DNA of 64,000 nucleotides from Strigamia acuminata (taxonomy: Eukaryota > Arthropoda > Chilopoda > Geophilomorpha > Linotaeniidae). The translations under genes and the position numbers were made by a program. Each line of letters starts with the position of its first letter. Position 1 is the stretch's first letter. The DNA is taken from the NCBI GenBank assembly GCA_949358305.1, contig OX442317.1, positions 8,932,186 to 8,996,185 of the forward strand. Direction: 5' to 3'. The notes under the pieces were generated by a model. It did no database searches, was not told where the DNA came from, and saw only the letters and a program-made list of their open reading frames with translations. Shown here one piece after another: positions 1-14,400 of this stretch.

Positions 1-36
1 AACGTTTTTTTAATAGAAATTGAAATTTATTTCCAG

Positions 37-1206
<1,170 letters not shown>

Positions 1207-1209
1207 GTT

Positions 1210-1955
1210 GCTTAGCGATTACGGTGAATTTCTACACGAATAAACGTTTATATTTAATTTATCAACTTTTATTCACGTTTAATTAGAGTTTATATTGAGT
1301 TTAAATCGTGTTAGAAATTAAATAGACGCTTTTCAGGTGCATTTTTTCGCCTAATTACCATAAATACCCTTCACCCATGATTTATGCGGTGTTTTTTGTA
1401 AACTGGGATTTGATTAGGCTCCATCTGGCACGCGATTGCATTTTATTTTAAAAAACAGCAAATTCCATTAATGTTTACCATCTACAACCTGCAAAATTTG
1501 AGTTTTAGAGTTCTGGGCACGATGACGCCACCTTGTGGCCAAAACGAGGCTAAATTCGACAAAATTTTGATAAAATTTGCTCAAAATTGCCCGAAAAACG
1601 ACCAAAACGAGCAAATATTCCCAATTTTCCGCTTAAATAACCACAAAAAACGAAAAAACCAACAAACGAATACTCTCGCAGTCCTTTAGAATGTTTATTT
1701 ATGCAACGCTTATAAAAATAATCTATTTAAAATATAAAAAAAAAAGAGCAGAAACATTGCATTAAAAATAGCTGTAGACAGTCACGCATCCGCACAACAC
1801 CAAAGTCGATACAAAAACAAAACAAAAAAAAACCTGTTGATCTCCGAAATTAAAAAAAAGTAAGAAAAACCAATTCGATTTCAAAAGCAAAAATTTAAAA
1901 ATTTATTTATTTTCTTTCCCATTTCCAAAAAAAAGTTAAATAATATTTTACACCT
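1210..1955. other. Intergenic, nothing recognised
   Basis: AT-rich sequence after the DIMT1 stop. It holds the DIMT1 polyadenylation signal and A-rich runs. Short open frames here have no recognisable content. Confidence 0.5.
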
Positions 1956-1959
1956 GAGA

Positions 1960-2290
1960 CTCATGGCCGCTGAACCGCTGACGTAACCGAAGACTGTTGC
2001 CATTAGCAACATTATTCTTCGCCCGCCCATAAGCGAGGTGCATGCGCACGATACTGTGCGGGCTCCACGGGCCCTGCACGGTCCACGAACTTCCAGTAAG
2101 CCGCGACTGGAGCAAAATGAGCAAAGGTAATTATTTTAAAAAGTGCTTTTAATACATTTAACGCCGCGAATTGGCCGGCAACAGGTGCAACGCGCCGCTC
2201 GGTTGGCCCGCTGCCGAGATTTCGAGCACGCGTTATTCCTCTTCCGCAGATGCCATTTTTATTCTCAGGTGCAAACGCCGGTTTATTTAT
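1960..2290. other. GC-rich, CpG-containing block, possible promoter or first exon
   Basis: This stretch is clearly richer in G+C and CpG than its surroundings. It contains GGTGCATGCGCAC, which resembles an NRF-1 site (GCGCATGCGC). On the plus strand an ATG at 2117 is followed after AAAG by a plausible intron (GT 2126 to AG 2185) and an open exon to about 2269. On the minus strand an open frame from about 2347 to 2012 ends in a short basic-acidic tail. Neither protein is recognised. It could be a promoter with an alternative 5' exon for SK, or an unrelated short gene. Confidence 0.3.
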
Positions 2291-3128
2291 GTGCAATTTC
2301 GACTTTTTATCGCGAAAAAAAAATTTAAAAAATTGGAAATTTTCCAAAAATTTGCTTTAATTTTATCAATTTTATTAATTAGATTTTTTTTTTTTTTTAA
2401 TTTTGAACAATTTTGTAATTTATCCTCCATCAAGTGTCAAATTAGTTCGGGTTGGCATGGCAACCGGGAGTGTTTGTTTTGGTGTCAATTTGGGGTTTTT
2501 GCATTGAAAGGGATGGTGTAATATCGTCTTAAATGTTTAATGTCATTGCTGGAAAGCCAAACTAACCATCTGGATGAGGATAAATAGGTTGCCATGGCGA
2601 TATATCGATCGCTTTCTTCGCCACCTGCGATATATTTTTGCGCTTAATCGTGACTGGAAACATTTTTATTTTATTACAAAGGTTTTAAGTTTATACCGAG
2701 AATTGATCACCTCCATTAAATTTTTAACTGCTCGTTCAAACTTCATTTTCTCTTTTTTATTTTTATTTTTTATTTTTTTTTTGCTGGGGTCAACGAGTCG
2801 ATTTTTTCAAATTAAAAAAATCTGTTTTGTTATTATTGATTCCGAATGCTCTCACTACATTAAAATGGCGTGTTTTTTTAATATTAATTTTTTTGATTTT
2901 GTTTTCGTAGAAAATTGGAATAAATTTGGGGAATTGAGTAAATTTTTACACGCTAAATTTTATGCAAAATTATATAAAATTATATGTAAAATTATATAAA
3001 ATTTTATGAAAAATTATGTAAAAAGTTTTTTTTTTTAGTAGTTCATTTTTGAAAAATTTAATGCACCGGTAGATGAAGTGGGGCGTGATGCTAAAAAGTT
3101 TGGGAACCCCTGATTTAATGTATAAATA

Positions 3129-3307
3129 CAGTCGAAACTCTTTATAACGAAAGGGACCCATAGATTCGATTCGTTATAACGAGAATTCGTTATATCAAAA
3201 TTTTTTAACATGGTGTTCTACGGCCGGCCAACCAAACCAGCCATTTTTAGGTATTCGTTATATCGATCATTCGTTATATCGCGATTCGTTATAAAGAGTT
3301 TCGACTG
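3129..3307. mobile_element. Non-autonomous Tc1/mariner (pogo-like) MITE
   Basis: A 179-base element flanked by TA on both sides. Its inverted ends are CAGTCGAAACTCTTTATAAC and the complement. Internally it has repeated TTCGTTATAACGAA motifs and an ACATGGTGTTCTA core shared with the other copies. The CAGT(T/C)GAA..TATAACGA termini are typical of pogo/Tigger-type elements. No transposase is present. Confidence 0.85.
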
Positions 3308-3342
3308 TAATACACTTCATTTCGCGGGTGAAAAGCAATATA

Positions 3343-3520
3343 CAGTTGAACCTCGTTATAACGAACCGCGATACAACAAATTTATTGTATAACGAATACT
3401 TAAAAATGGTTTGGTCGGTTAACCATAGAACACCATGTTAAAAAATTTTGATATAAAGAAATTTCGTTCTAACGAATTGATTGGACCCCCCTTGCGATTC
3501 GTTACAACGAGGCTCAACTG
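3343..3520. mobile_element. Pogo-like MITE, second copy
   Basis: A 178-base element flanked by TA (3341-3342 and 3521-3522), with termini CAGTTGAACCTCGTTATAAC and complement. It has the same core as the copy at 3129. Only 35 bases separate the two. Confidence 0.85.
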
Positions 3521-4257
3521 TATTGGCGGTTACCTGTCCACTACATTACATAGTTTGAGACCCGCTTACACAGAAATCTTGAATTTATATTTCAAATAAA
3601 ATCTTTCGAATTTTACCGATATCTAATTTATCTCTCGAAGACTCGCTGATCTACTTAGGAACGAGAGACGAAAGTATTGAATTTTGTGACAAGTTAAATC
3701 AGGGAGATGCAAATGGAACGCTTCCAAGTCGTGGTTCATCCAACTCGTTGGTTAAATTTGATTCTTAAGTCGTTATGAGTGTCTAGAGGTGCTCTGGAAA
3801 ACGAACTAAGCCTAAAAAATACAGTATAAGAATTAGGATGGTCATGGTTAACTGAAATTGTGCAAAAGTTAGCGGCTTTTCGCTAGCAAATTTTCTATCT
3901 GTCGGCACTTGGCACACGAGGGAATTAACGAGAGCATAATTTTGGTGATCTGGCGCAGGTTTAGGTAGCTAACTGTGTGACTTTGTCTATTGTGAACAAG
4001 CACAATGCAAAGTCTCAGACAATAGTTGCATTCAAAGTTTCTGTTTTCGCTGTTTTCGACACCAAAACAGCCATAAATATCAGCAAAAAACTGCAAAAAC
4101 AGAAACCACAACTAGAAATATTATTTTTCAAGTGCTTTTGCAACAAAATTCAAAAATGGCTGCTAACGCCGAAAAAAGTGAGTAAAAACGGAAGTTCATC
4201 GGGTGAAAACGAAGGAATTTTAACTGCCATTTATTTGTAAAACCCAAAACTAAATTT

Positions 4258-4601
4258 TAGTCAAACCTCTTTATAACGAATCTCAATATAACGAATTTTT
4301 CGTTATAACGAATATTTAATTGTCATTTACTTGTAAAATTCAAAACTAACCTCGTTATAACGAACCTCAATATAATGAATTTTTCGTTATAACGAATATT
4401 TAATTGTCATTTACTTGTAAAATTCAAAACTAACCTCGTTATAACGAACCTCAATATAATGAATTTTTCGTTATAACGAATATTTAAAAACACCTTGTTT
4501 GGTCATAGAAAACCATATTAAAAATTTTGATATAACGAACATTCGTTACAACGAACCGATTTCTCAGGTCCCTCGCGATTCGTTATAACGAGGCTCGACC
4601 G
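4258..4601. mobile_element. Pogo-like MITE with internal 84-base tandem repeat
   Basis: Same family as the copies at 3129 and 3343, but enlarged. A unit beginning CTC(G/T)TTATAACGAA is repeated at 4267, 4351 and 4435 with an exact 84-base period; the third repeat is partial. The right end GGCTCGACCG is followed by TA. Confidence 0.8.
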
Positions 4602-4603
4602 TA

Positions 4604-5424
4604 CAATAGTGTCACGCACATTCGTCGCTACGTTTCTGTCTTCTGTTTTAGCTGTTTATAGAAACACCGCTTATGGGCCGGCACTTTTCAGGCCTCCAAA
4701 TAAAATGCGAGTACAATATAAAATTTTACAACCTACTCAAGCCTCCTTAACGACATATAAATTCGATCTTTTTTCTTTATTTCACGCATAAACCACACAA
4801 GTGTTTGTTTATTCATGAAAACCCATTGACTCGCACCAGCACATCGCTCGTAAAAATGTTCCTTCAAGTCAAACACTGCAATCCAGTGGCCCATACTGAA
4901 TAGAATTAACTGTTCATTTGATATGGGGATGAGTTGATAAGTGCGTGAGCAATATGCGCATATACACCAAGTTATCAAGAACAGACATGAATGGATCGAG
5001 GGAAGGAATATGCAAAACAATAAAGGGGATTTGGTGGTTCCTGCAAAGTTTGCGATATTGAAATATTAAAAGCAGTTTTATTCGGTTTAATGCGTCGCTT
5101 GGATATAAATATAGAATATGTTGGCGGAACACCTTGGCAATAGATATTTAAATATATTTTTTGATTTCATTTTTGGCACGTGTGAAGATTTGCGCGTCTA
5201 TTTCCGTGATTTTAATTTGATTTGTAGCACAGGAATGCAGGATATATGAAATTTTGTTACCCAAAAATCACCCTGGTGGTATTTGCAAGAACTAAATTGA
5301 TTTTAGTATTTTTGAATTTTTGTATTTTTATTTCCAGATTTGCCCCTTTTTCACGGTTAATTTGGCCATGCCGTTTTGATTTCCCACGCAAACAAAGCAC
5401 ATCAATCACTCACTCACTCACTCC
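4604..5424. other. Upstream region of the SK channel gene
   Basis: No gene was recognised. A polypyrimidine tract ending in ATTTCCAG at 5330-5337 is a plausible splice acceptor. The start exon may therefore be preceded by a non-coding 5' exon further left. The CTCACTCACTCACTC run just before the ATG is probably 5' UTR. Confidence 0.4.
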
Positions 5425-8400
5425 ATGTCTGTAGTCACGGTGACACCAGCAGCCGGACCAGCCCCACACGCATGCGTAGTCGGCACGACTCCAACAGCAG
5501 CACCGCGCCTCGCAGCGCCATCGTGTGGGGACGATTCGGGATGCAAGAAGCTCGGAGGTCACACCCGATCCGTGCAGGACGCCACACGCTCGGTGCCCGA
5601 CATCGCGCTCCACTGCCGTCGCTGTTCGGACCACGCGGCCGCGAACGAATACCTCGGACCGCTCGGCGCGGGCCCCGCACGCCCTAGCGTGCTATTGGCC
5701 CCCTACACGGGCCTGAGCCGCGCCGGCTCCCGCGAGTCCGTCCGCTCCGTGCTGGGCGAACGACTGTCGCGGGATCCCATCATCCGCCAACATTCGCACC
5801 CGGAAGCCACGTGCTACCACTGCAACCACCACCAGGCGGTGGGTGGCGGCCGGAACGAAATCATCGCCGAAATCGCGGCCGATTCGATGCGAGTCAATGG
5901 CGCGCTACGGCATTTCAAGCAACTGCGGAAGCCTTGCCTCGGATCGCCGTCGCCTTCGCTCTCCGGTTCCATGAAGGGCCTCGTACGAGGGGATATCGAA
6001 GACCCCGGCCTGGCTCTCGTTGGAGTCAACGCCGAACGCGCGGGGAGTCAGCAGCGTCACCGGAGGAGTCACAAACCCAACGTCGGCTACCGACTCGGCC
6101 GCCGGAAAGCGCTCTTCGAGAAGCGAAAGAGGATCAGCGACTACGCGCTCGTTATGGGCATGTTTGGCATTCTTATGATGGTCGTCGAGAATGAACTTTA
6201 TTCCGGAGGCTTGTACACTAAAGTGAGTCATATCCATACACCCTTTACGTGTTTAATTGCAAATTCCGACGCTTTTTCAGGCTTCTTTTTATTCCACTGC
6301 TTTCAAAACACTCATTTCTGTCTCGACTGTTGTCTTGCTGGGCCTCATTGTTGCCTACCACGCACTGGAAGTTCAAGTAAATTTATTTTTATTTTTTTTA
6401 TTTTGTGTTTGTGTGTGGGGCATAATGGTTTCATCGATTACCGACCTGGGATATCCAATTGGCATGCCCGCATTGAAAGCGTTCACCGGAAATTTGCTCT
6501 TGACCCAGGTCGTCATGACGACGTGACCAAAAAATAAAATAAAATATAAAAAAAAAGTGAAGGGAGAGTTGAAAATTGAGTTAGTTTGTGCCTCTAATCG
6601 ACCGAAATGGTGCGTAATAATCTCGGGTGGTGTCGTTTGTCAAGCCGGGAACGAGTGGCTCGTTAATTTCTGACAAATTAGGCCGAATGTAATGGCAAAT
6701 GGGGGGAAAGTAGCTATGGTTCCCAGGTGGCACAAACAGTCAAACTCGATGGAAATTAACGATTGGGTTAATCAAATTACACCTTTTTAGGAACTTTGAA
6801 CAAGCTTTTGTTGAGCGTCAACTCCGGAAGTTGGAAATTATCAAAATGATTCTGTTTATCATTGATTTTTTCGTCTTTATGTTGGAATTTGGCCCATTTA
6901 TTGTTTGTGTCAAGAATCCAGTAAAATACGACAGTACAGTTTTGTAGTTTTAATAATTTTGCATTTTTGGATTTGTTACATGAGGTATTAATGACTAGAT
7001 ACAATTATTATAACCTAAGGGTTTTAGATGAAAAATGCGTTTAAAAGTAAGGAATTAGGGCCGCGACTACGTAGACTCCAAACATCGAATTGACATTGTG
7101 CAACAACCAGGCTGGGCATATTCCGCATATCCCCAAAACTTTTCTTGGTGTTTTTTGGTCCCTCCTTAACCACCACACAAAATTTTACAGCATCAATCCT
7201 ACGGATAAAAAAGTTAAAGCTTTGCGCGCACATTTGTGATGTCTACTATACATATTCGGAATAAGCTTGCCGAGACGAACAAAATGAGCCTTAATTTATG
7301 AAATACCCTCAAAGTAGAATCCTCCCGTTAATAGCGCATTGAAAACTGCGTGTAAACATCCATCAGACTCGTGCATGCGAAAATTAAATATTTTGATTGG
7401 AATATTGTCGGATCGTCGTATTAACGATAAGTTAGACCCACGATCCAACGACACTTGGTACCGAACACTGTGTGAAATGGCTAAAACACGCTTTCCGGGG
7501 TCAAAATTGTTTAGGGACTTAAATAGACTAACAACCATTTTGTTGTTCCAGATAATCAAAATGCATTTTGGGTAATTCACACGTGACGTCATGTTTACCA
7601 GAAAACAAATGCCATGTAAAAGCACGAGCTATCCAGATAAATAAAACCCGAATTTTAACTTATCTGGACAACTGAGTGGTGAACTTTAGAATTGGGCCCA
7701 CTTCAGAATGGACCCAAAATTGGGTTACTTACCAAACAAACCCTGCTGAGTCTGAAAATGACACTCAAAAGTGTCTGAAATTAACCTAGCCTTAACCTTA
7801 CTCAGTTTTGGACTGGCCCGGCGGGCTACCGGGAGTTTCCCTGTGGCCTGTCGCGGTCCGCTGTGGCCTGTCCCGACTTCATTAATTGGGCCCGGACACC
7901 CAGATTTCTCGGCAATGAATTTGTTCCCAGTCCAGCCCTGACCTAACTTAACCTGGCCTAGCCTATGCTTAACCTAACCTAATCTTAATGGTATTGTTAG
8001 GTTAGGTTAGGTTAAGGATAGGATAGGCTGGTCGTCAAATAATCGGGTTGGGAAACCTGCCATCTGGCCATCCCACAGGTGGGAGAGTGAACTTTTTTTG
8101 GTGTGGACAAAGATTTGTTGACGTTGCATCTTTGATTTCCAAACATGCCCTGACTGAAGCTCACTTTGCTCCGTGTAGCCCACGGATCTTAAATTCAATA
8201 ATGCTGCCACTTTAAGCTTGTTATCTGTCATTTCTAATTAGTTGTTTGAAAACTAGACATGGAAGACAGACAATTCCAACTGTTTGTTAAGCTAGCTGTT
8301 TGTGGATCCTCAAAACGGATTAAGTTGAATTATTCTGTAATTTACACTGAATGTTCAGTAATTCTATTACAAGTATGCGTTTGTAAAGAATTTATGATAT

Positions 8401-11400
8401 AATAACTTAAAAGCATGTTTTCTAAACTGGTTTATAACAGATGCATAGTGATAAACTATTCAAATGTGCTCCTTAAGGATGACATCATGTCCAACTAACA
8501 AGTTGATCTACGGTATCATGCACTCCAGAAAATTTTCCAATAATTTAACGACGAGCGCTGCCAAATCTGAGGATTCAACAAGTAATATCCTGAGTGCACA
8601 AAATAATTACCAGTAATTCCTTTTTAACCCAAGAGGTAGTTGGTAAGACAACGATTTGTTGCAGCTGCTTTTACATTATGAAAGGTCTTGATACGGTAAA
8701 TGCGGTGTTCTACAGACAAAACCTAGAATTCCCCCTGCAATTTCTTTTAGTGTTCTTGATCAATTTACACATTTATTTTAGTCGTTTTGTTCAATTTAGA
8801 CATTTATTTTAGTCGTTTTGTTCAATTTAGACATTTATTTTAGTCGTTTTGTTCAATTTAGACATTTATTTTAGTCGTTTTGTTCACTTTAGGCATTTAT
8901 TTTACTCGATTTGTTCAATTTAGACACTTATTTTAGTCGTTTTGTTCAATATAGACATTTAATTTAGTCCTGCATTCTATTAGAGCATTTATGGTATATC
9001 TATATTCTATAACTGTCAAACTCGTTCTCTTACGGTACCGGTTGTGCTCTTGTATGATATCTGAGAAATTATCTTTGACTGCTCAGCAACAAAATGCATT
9101 TATCATTGCCTGTCACCGGCACAGGCGCGTTCACAAATTTACACTTGACGAACAAGAAACCGCTTAACTTTCCTGTACTCTTACTCCACTGGAGTGATTT
9201 AAATAAATAAATAAATGAATAAAATAGCGCAGCCAATCCAGTAGTTTTACACTATTTCGCGCCTGTCTCTAAACTGAAACATGAAATTCAAATGGCGATG
9301 ACTTCAAATTGCCACTATTTGCAATTCCCTGCTTCGTATATATTATGTGTGAACTAAAACTTACTAGCTGCATTCAAAAATAAAAATAAAAATTTTAGTC
9401 TAACTGTATTTTAAGTTTTAGCATGGGTTTAAACAGCATATGATGTCATTTTTGGTTTAAAATTAAAATAAAACACAAAATATTTTAGTTTTTGAATGTA
9501 GCTAGAGTTTTATTTACCTTTACCCATTTTAATTCCATTACCAATGATGGTAGACAGTACAGTACATTTTACGTCTCTATAATGTCCACCCCTTTAAAGC
9601 ATCGTGTAATTGTGTGCTGCTGGCAAGCCTCAACTTCTAGGAGTGTTAGCAGCTGAAAAAGACCGATCAAGATGTGTCGAAAACACATGAAAAGCAGGTC
9701 ATAATTGCTTTTCTTGAAATTCAGCCAAATTGGTAATAAACATATCCACTTTCTTTGTGTAATGGACCAGTTTTATTGCTCCATTTAACCTACCTGTCTA
9801 TTTTATATATCATTATGGTAATGGTTTGGAAGTGATTCGCAAGTACAGTGGAATAAATGCTGATAGAGCACTTTTAAATTGGTTTATTATGCTAAACGCT
9901 TCCCCAGACGTTATTTAACTTTAGATATTGATTTTCAATTAGAATATGTTCGATATTATGGCTCAATTTGAGGACATGATCACTTGAAAGGGACTAAGAG
10001 AGTCTACAAGGCCCTGAAATAAAAACACACACTCAACAATCGTAGCCATGTTGAAAAAACAATATGTTTTGCAAAGTCCGAGTTGCCATTTAACATTTAC
10101 TTTCAATTACTTATTATTCTAACTTAATTTAATTAATTTTGTCGTTAAATTGGTAAGCCAGGTATTGAAAGCACGTGCCAGGTGGGAAATTAAATTATCA
10201 GGAGTATACACAAACTTGGCACTTCCCATTTCCATTCCATTATTTAATTAGACCATCTAAGGTGGTTCATTAAACAAACATGCACCATTATTGCAGAAAC
10301 CAGACTCCAATCACTTGGCAAAGCGAGCAGAATGATCGCCAAAGTTTCCAGGCGAGATTAAAAAGTATATCAGGTCTGTTAAAAATTAAGCGGCTTTAAC
10401 CATTGAAACAATTTAATGACACTTAGCATGGTAATAAGTGGATTGTTTGTCTGGGGCTCTAGGCAAGGCAAGCCACAACCTGTGGTACGACTTTCTTAAG
10501 GACCCAACCTTGCATTTGCACCGCAAGCTGGAAAAACCACAAAAGAAACAGTCGGAGGCCTGTGGCGGATGTTCTTGAAACGGTTCCTCAGTCAGGCAAT
10601 GATAAGAAATAACTGGGATTCCCAGCAGGTCACCCATTCAAGTACTGACCAGATCCAATGCTGCTAAACTTCTGCGTTCTAATGGGAACGAGTGATCAGC
10701 CCTATGTGGTTAAAAATATATTTTACAATATATTGCTTTTCACACTTCCCCATTGGTCGAAAACCGAAAGTGTATTTTCTGCATGTAAACACAGCAATTT
10801 GATTTTTTCACCGCTCGAATTATTCACGACTCAAAATATTCGGTGCGTGTAAACGTAAGGTGCGCGCCATAAGTATAGAATAATCAGTTTTTTTGAAATA
10901 TTTCTTTTTGCGCTTCAAAATAAAAAAAATTGCTAGTTATACAATTCAAAAATGGCAGAAAATTGTTGACATAATCACTAATTAACCAATCAGACAAAGG
11001 CATGTTACGTGATGTTAATTTTATCCATTTTTTTGCATCACCCCCATTTTTATGTAAAATTACTGCCAAAATTATTTTTCTAAAAAACTTATAAATCTGA
11101 TAATTTTAAACGAATTCTAATGACAAAATACATTTATTAAAAATTTGGTTCGATTCCAAATGAAGCGCAAAAAGAAATATTTAAAAAAAACAGATTATTC
11201 TATACTTATGGCGCGCGCCTTAGTACATTGCACCTACGACTATCTCTATCTCTACACAACATTTAAAAATGAAACGTGTCATAAGAACCGGATACATGTA
11301 ATTGACTTTCGCTGTAATTAATCTTGAGGCAGAAGCACTTTAGTGAAGGCAATAAACAGGTTAATGAGAGCAGAGTGGTAAAGATAAATTAATAAGTAGA

Positions 11401-14400
11401 ATAAGACAGACGCAGAATTGGATGATAGGTGTGTGCTCTAATTGCATTACAGTTTTAAATTTGTTATTAACTTCAAAGGAATTCTGCATTCCAGCTTCAT
11501 CAAATATGCAATTCATATTGTCATTGCACAATTACATAGTTTCGCTACCAGTTTTCGACCCAGAAACTCAAAATCGACCTCCCGTCGCTGAATCTTTCAC
11601 AGTCCTTGCACAAAGACCTCCTGGGTGAAGTCAAAGTAAATTCTTTATGCAATTTATGAGTTTCGAGCTCGAGGTAGACTGTTTCTGTCATTATAGCTCT
11701 TTATTATGTTGAAATGCACGCTGTGGGAACATGAATTGGAGAAATGAAATGGAAATTTCAATACGCATTTGGTGCATTAAATATGAAGTCCGTCCAAAGT
11801 ATTTCTTAATATTTTCGCCAGGCGAGAACCATTACATTCTTCATTTGATTTTCGTGCCATAACCTTGGCAAACTTGTGGTTGTCATGGTTACTTTACTGG
11901 GGAAGAGAAAAACATTTGCTATGCATTTTTGCAGGTAATTTTGCTGGAATTTTTTCATTTAACTGAGCAGAAATTTGCTGCCTTTTAATTAAACAAAGTC
12001 TTGTTTATTAGAAATAGTTTTGTGGTTGAAAATTACACATGTTGCAGAGAAGATGCAATTGGGTAGAAATACAATGATAGGTGTGGCTACTGTGGCAGCC
12101 ATTTTGAATTTAGTTGTAAAAACCAAAATCGGGGATAAAAAGCACTTCAAAAACCACGCTACAGTGCTTGCTGTACAATTATTGTTTTATGGTTATTTTT
12201 ATAGTGTCCATTCTGTTTATAGAAGCACCAAAAACAATGCACCTAATGAATTTTCATGCATTCCAAAAACAAAACAATAAACTAAAAAAAAAATGATTTG
12301 ACAAAAGAAAAAAAGAAAAACAAAGCAATTGATAGAATGTCATGTGATTGCATGGCCTTCTACTTTGCTTTTTTTCTCTTCTTTCGATCGCTGCAAACAA
12401 TGCAATGAATACAAAGTGGTTTAAGTGCTGTGGTGGCCACTGTAACAAGTCATTCCACGGCTTGCTGCACATGAAAAGGATGAAACAAACAGAAACAAAA
12501 AAGCGGCAAATGTGCACAGTGGTTACTATGCCGCAACGTCTGGAGTGGAACGAAGTAATGTTTTGTGTGGATTTATTGTTGTCTGTGTTTGCTACGACTT
12601 ATCGTTGGAGCTGCGTTTTTATTGCAGCCAATCAGGACAGAGGATTAAGCAAGGTCTCTTCGTGGCTTGACCGCCATCTTAGAGACAGTTCAATCTCTAG
12701 TCCCATGCTGACTGGTTGTAAGAGCTCTAGAGAGATGGTGACGATGGCGACTGCCATTGCAACAAGAGGCGAGATCGCCCTCAAGTCCAGAATGACTTGA
12801 GGCGACTCTATCGCCGTGCTGTAATGCACGGCAGGCAATGCTAACCGACCACGCTGCCCATGTGGTCTCCAACCATGTGGTCGGGTACAACGTTGTCCTA
12901 TTTCCGAGCCGAATTACGCCTAACTTTCGACTGTGCTCTACTACGCAGAAAAGTAAGGTGCATACAAAAATATTATCACGGTGTTAAAATTTACCCAATT
13001 GTTGTGTTGGCAACATTTCCACCACCTCCAACTCGTTTTGAAAAAACTTCCATGTCCTTACCAAATCATGCCAGTAATGTTGGCAACCATCAGATCTGTC
13101 CATTTTAAACTTTTTTTCATCAGAAAATATAATTTGGTGCCATTCAGCATCCCCTGTTTGGTGATCTTTGGAGGTGGTGGAAATGTTAAGTTTTGGGGTG
13201 CATTCCGCTGTAAGAGAAAGACCACCCTTGCCTTTATTTCTGGTAGGATGTATTCCGATACGTATTAAGATGTGTTTAATTCCCATTTAAAGCCCTGGAT
13301 GATAAGAATTGCTGGACAAAAGGCCATCTTTCAACAGGTAATGGTCCCATCCATGTATTCAAGGCAACATTGGTGGGAAGAAATTGATCAAATGGTTCTT
13401 TCAAAACTAATTGATGAGATGAAAGATTGAATTTATAGACTAATTGAACATAAGGGAGGTATCACAGGGTATTGAAAATGTATAAATCTGCAATTTTCAC
13501 AAGGTGTGATAATAATTTTGTGCAAGTAAAAATCCACAAATGCTAGAAATTTTAATATTTAAGTATAATATTACTGTATAACAATGTAAATGATAATATT
13601 TTTAAATAAAAAGTATGATTTCATTGTAATTCCTAGTCATTATTATTGCCAACACAACAATTGGGTAAATTTTAACACTGTGATAATATTTTTGTGAGCA
13701 GCTTAGTTCTGTGTCAAAGCATCACCTTTGTGTTGGTAATCGATCACAATGTCTCGAGTTCGATTACAATTCTGGTGTTTTGAACTACTTTCTTGTGCCA
13801 CTATACCAGTGATACGGCTGCAATTAGGACAACGTTGTACCCGAACAGAGTATAGGCGATAACCCCTAGACAACTGCAATAAAGATTATACAATCCGAAA
13901 CTGTGCGTTTCTTGTGTTGTTCCTTATCGTGAATGGTGTCCAAATGCCCCATGGTCCTCCCCTGGCCATGAGTTTAGTAAGAAATGTGTCTGTGTGAACG
14001 TGTTTTTATCAAAAACGTAGTTTTTTTATATTTACTTGTTTGTATTTTTGTTTTCAGTTATTCATGATCGACAACTGTGCAGATGACTGGCGCATTGCTA
14101 TGACTTGGCAACGCATTTGTCAGATTGCTATCGAACTGATCGTTTGTGCCGTTCACCCGATTCCAGGAGACTACTCTTTCCAATGGACGACTAAACTGGC
14201 AAACAAAGAAGGAATAATTCGAACTCGCCAAGTCCCGGTCGATGTTGTTCTGTCTCTGCCCATGTTTCTACGCCTGTACCTCATTTGCCGCGTCATGTTG
14301 TTGCACAGTAAACTGTTTACCGATGCATCTTCGCGGTCCATTGGCGCCTTGAACAGGATCAATTTCAATACTCGTTTCGTGCTTAAGACTTTGATGACCA

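Noticed and set aside
2012..2347. Minus-strand open frame of 111 codons in the GC-rich block
   Set aside because: No recognisable domain and half of it is lysine-rich AT sequence. Kept only as a possible promoter or exon region.
5425..5687. Overlapping long frames on both strands in the SK N-terminal exon
   Set aside because: They are shadows of a GC-rich exon; only the frame leading into [13 protein letters not shown] is coding.
12348..12800. Plus-strand frame of 150 codons
   Set aside because: It crosses several unrelated repeats and shows no domain, signal peptide or splice support.
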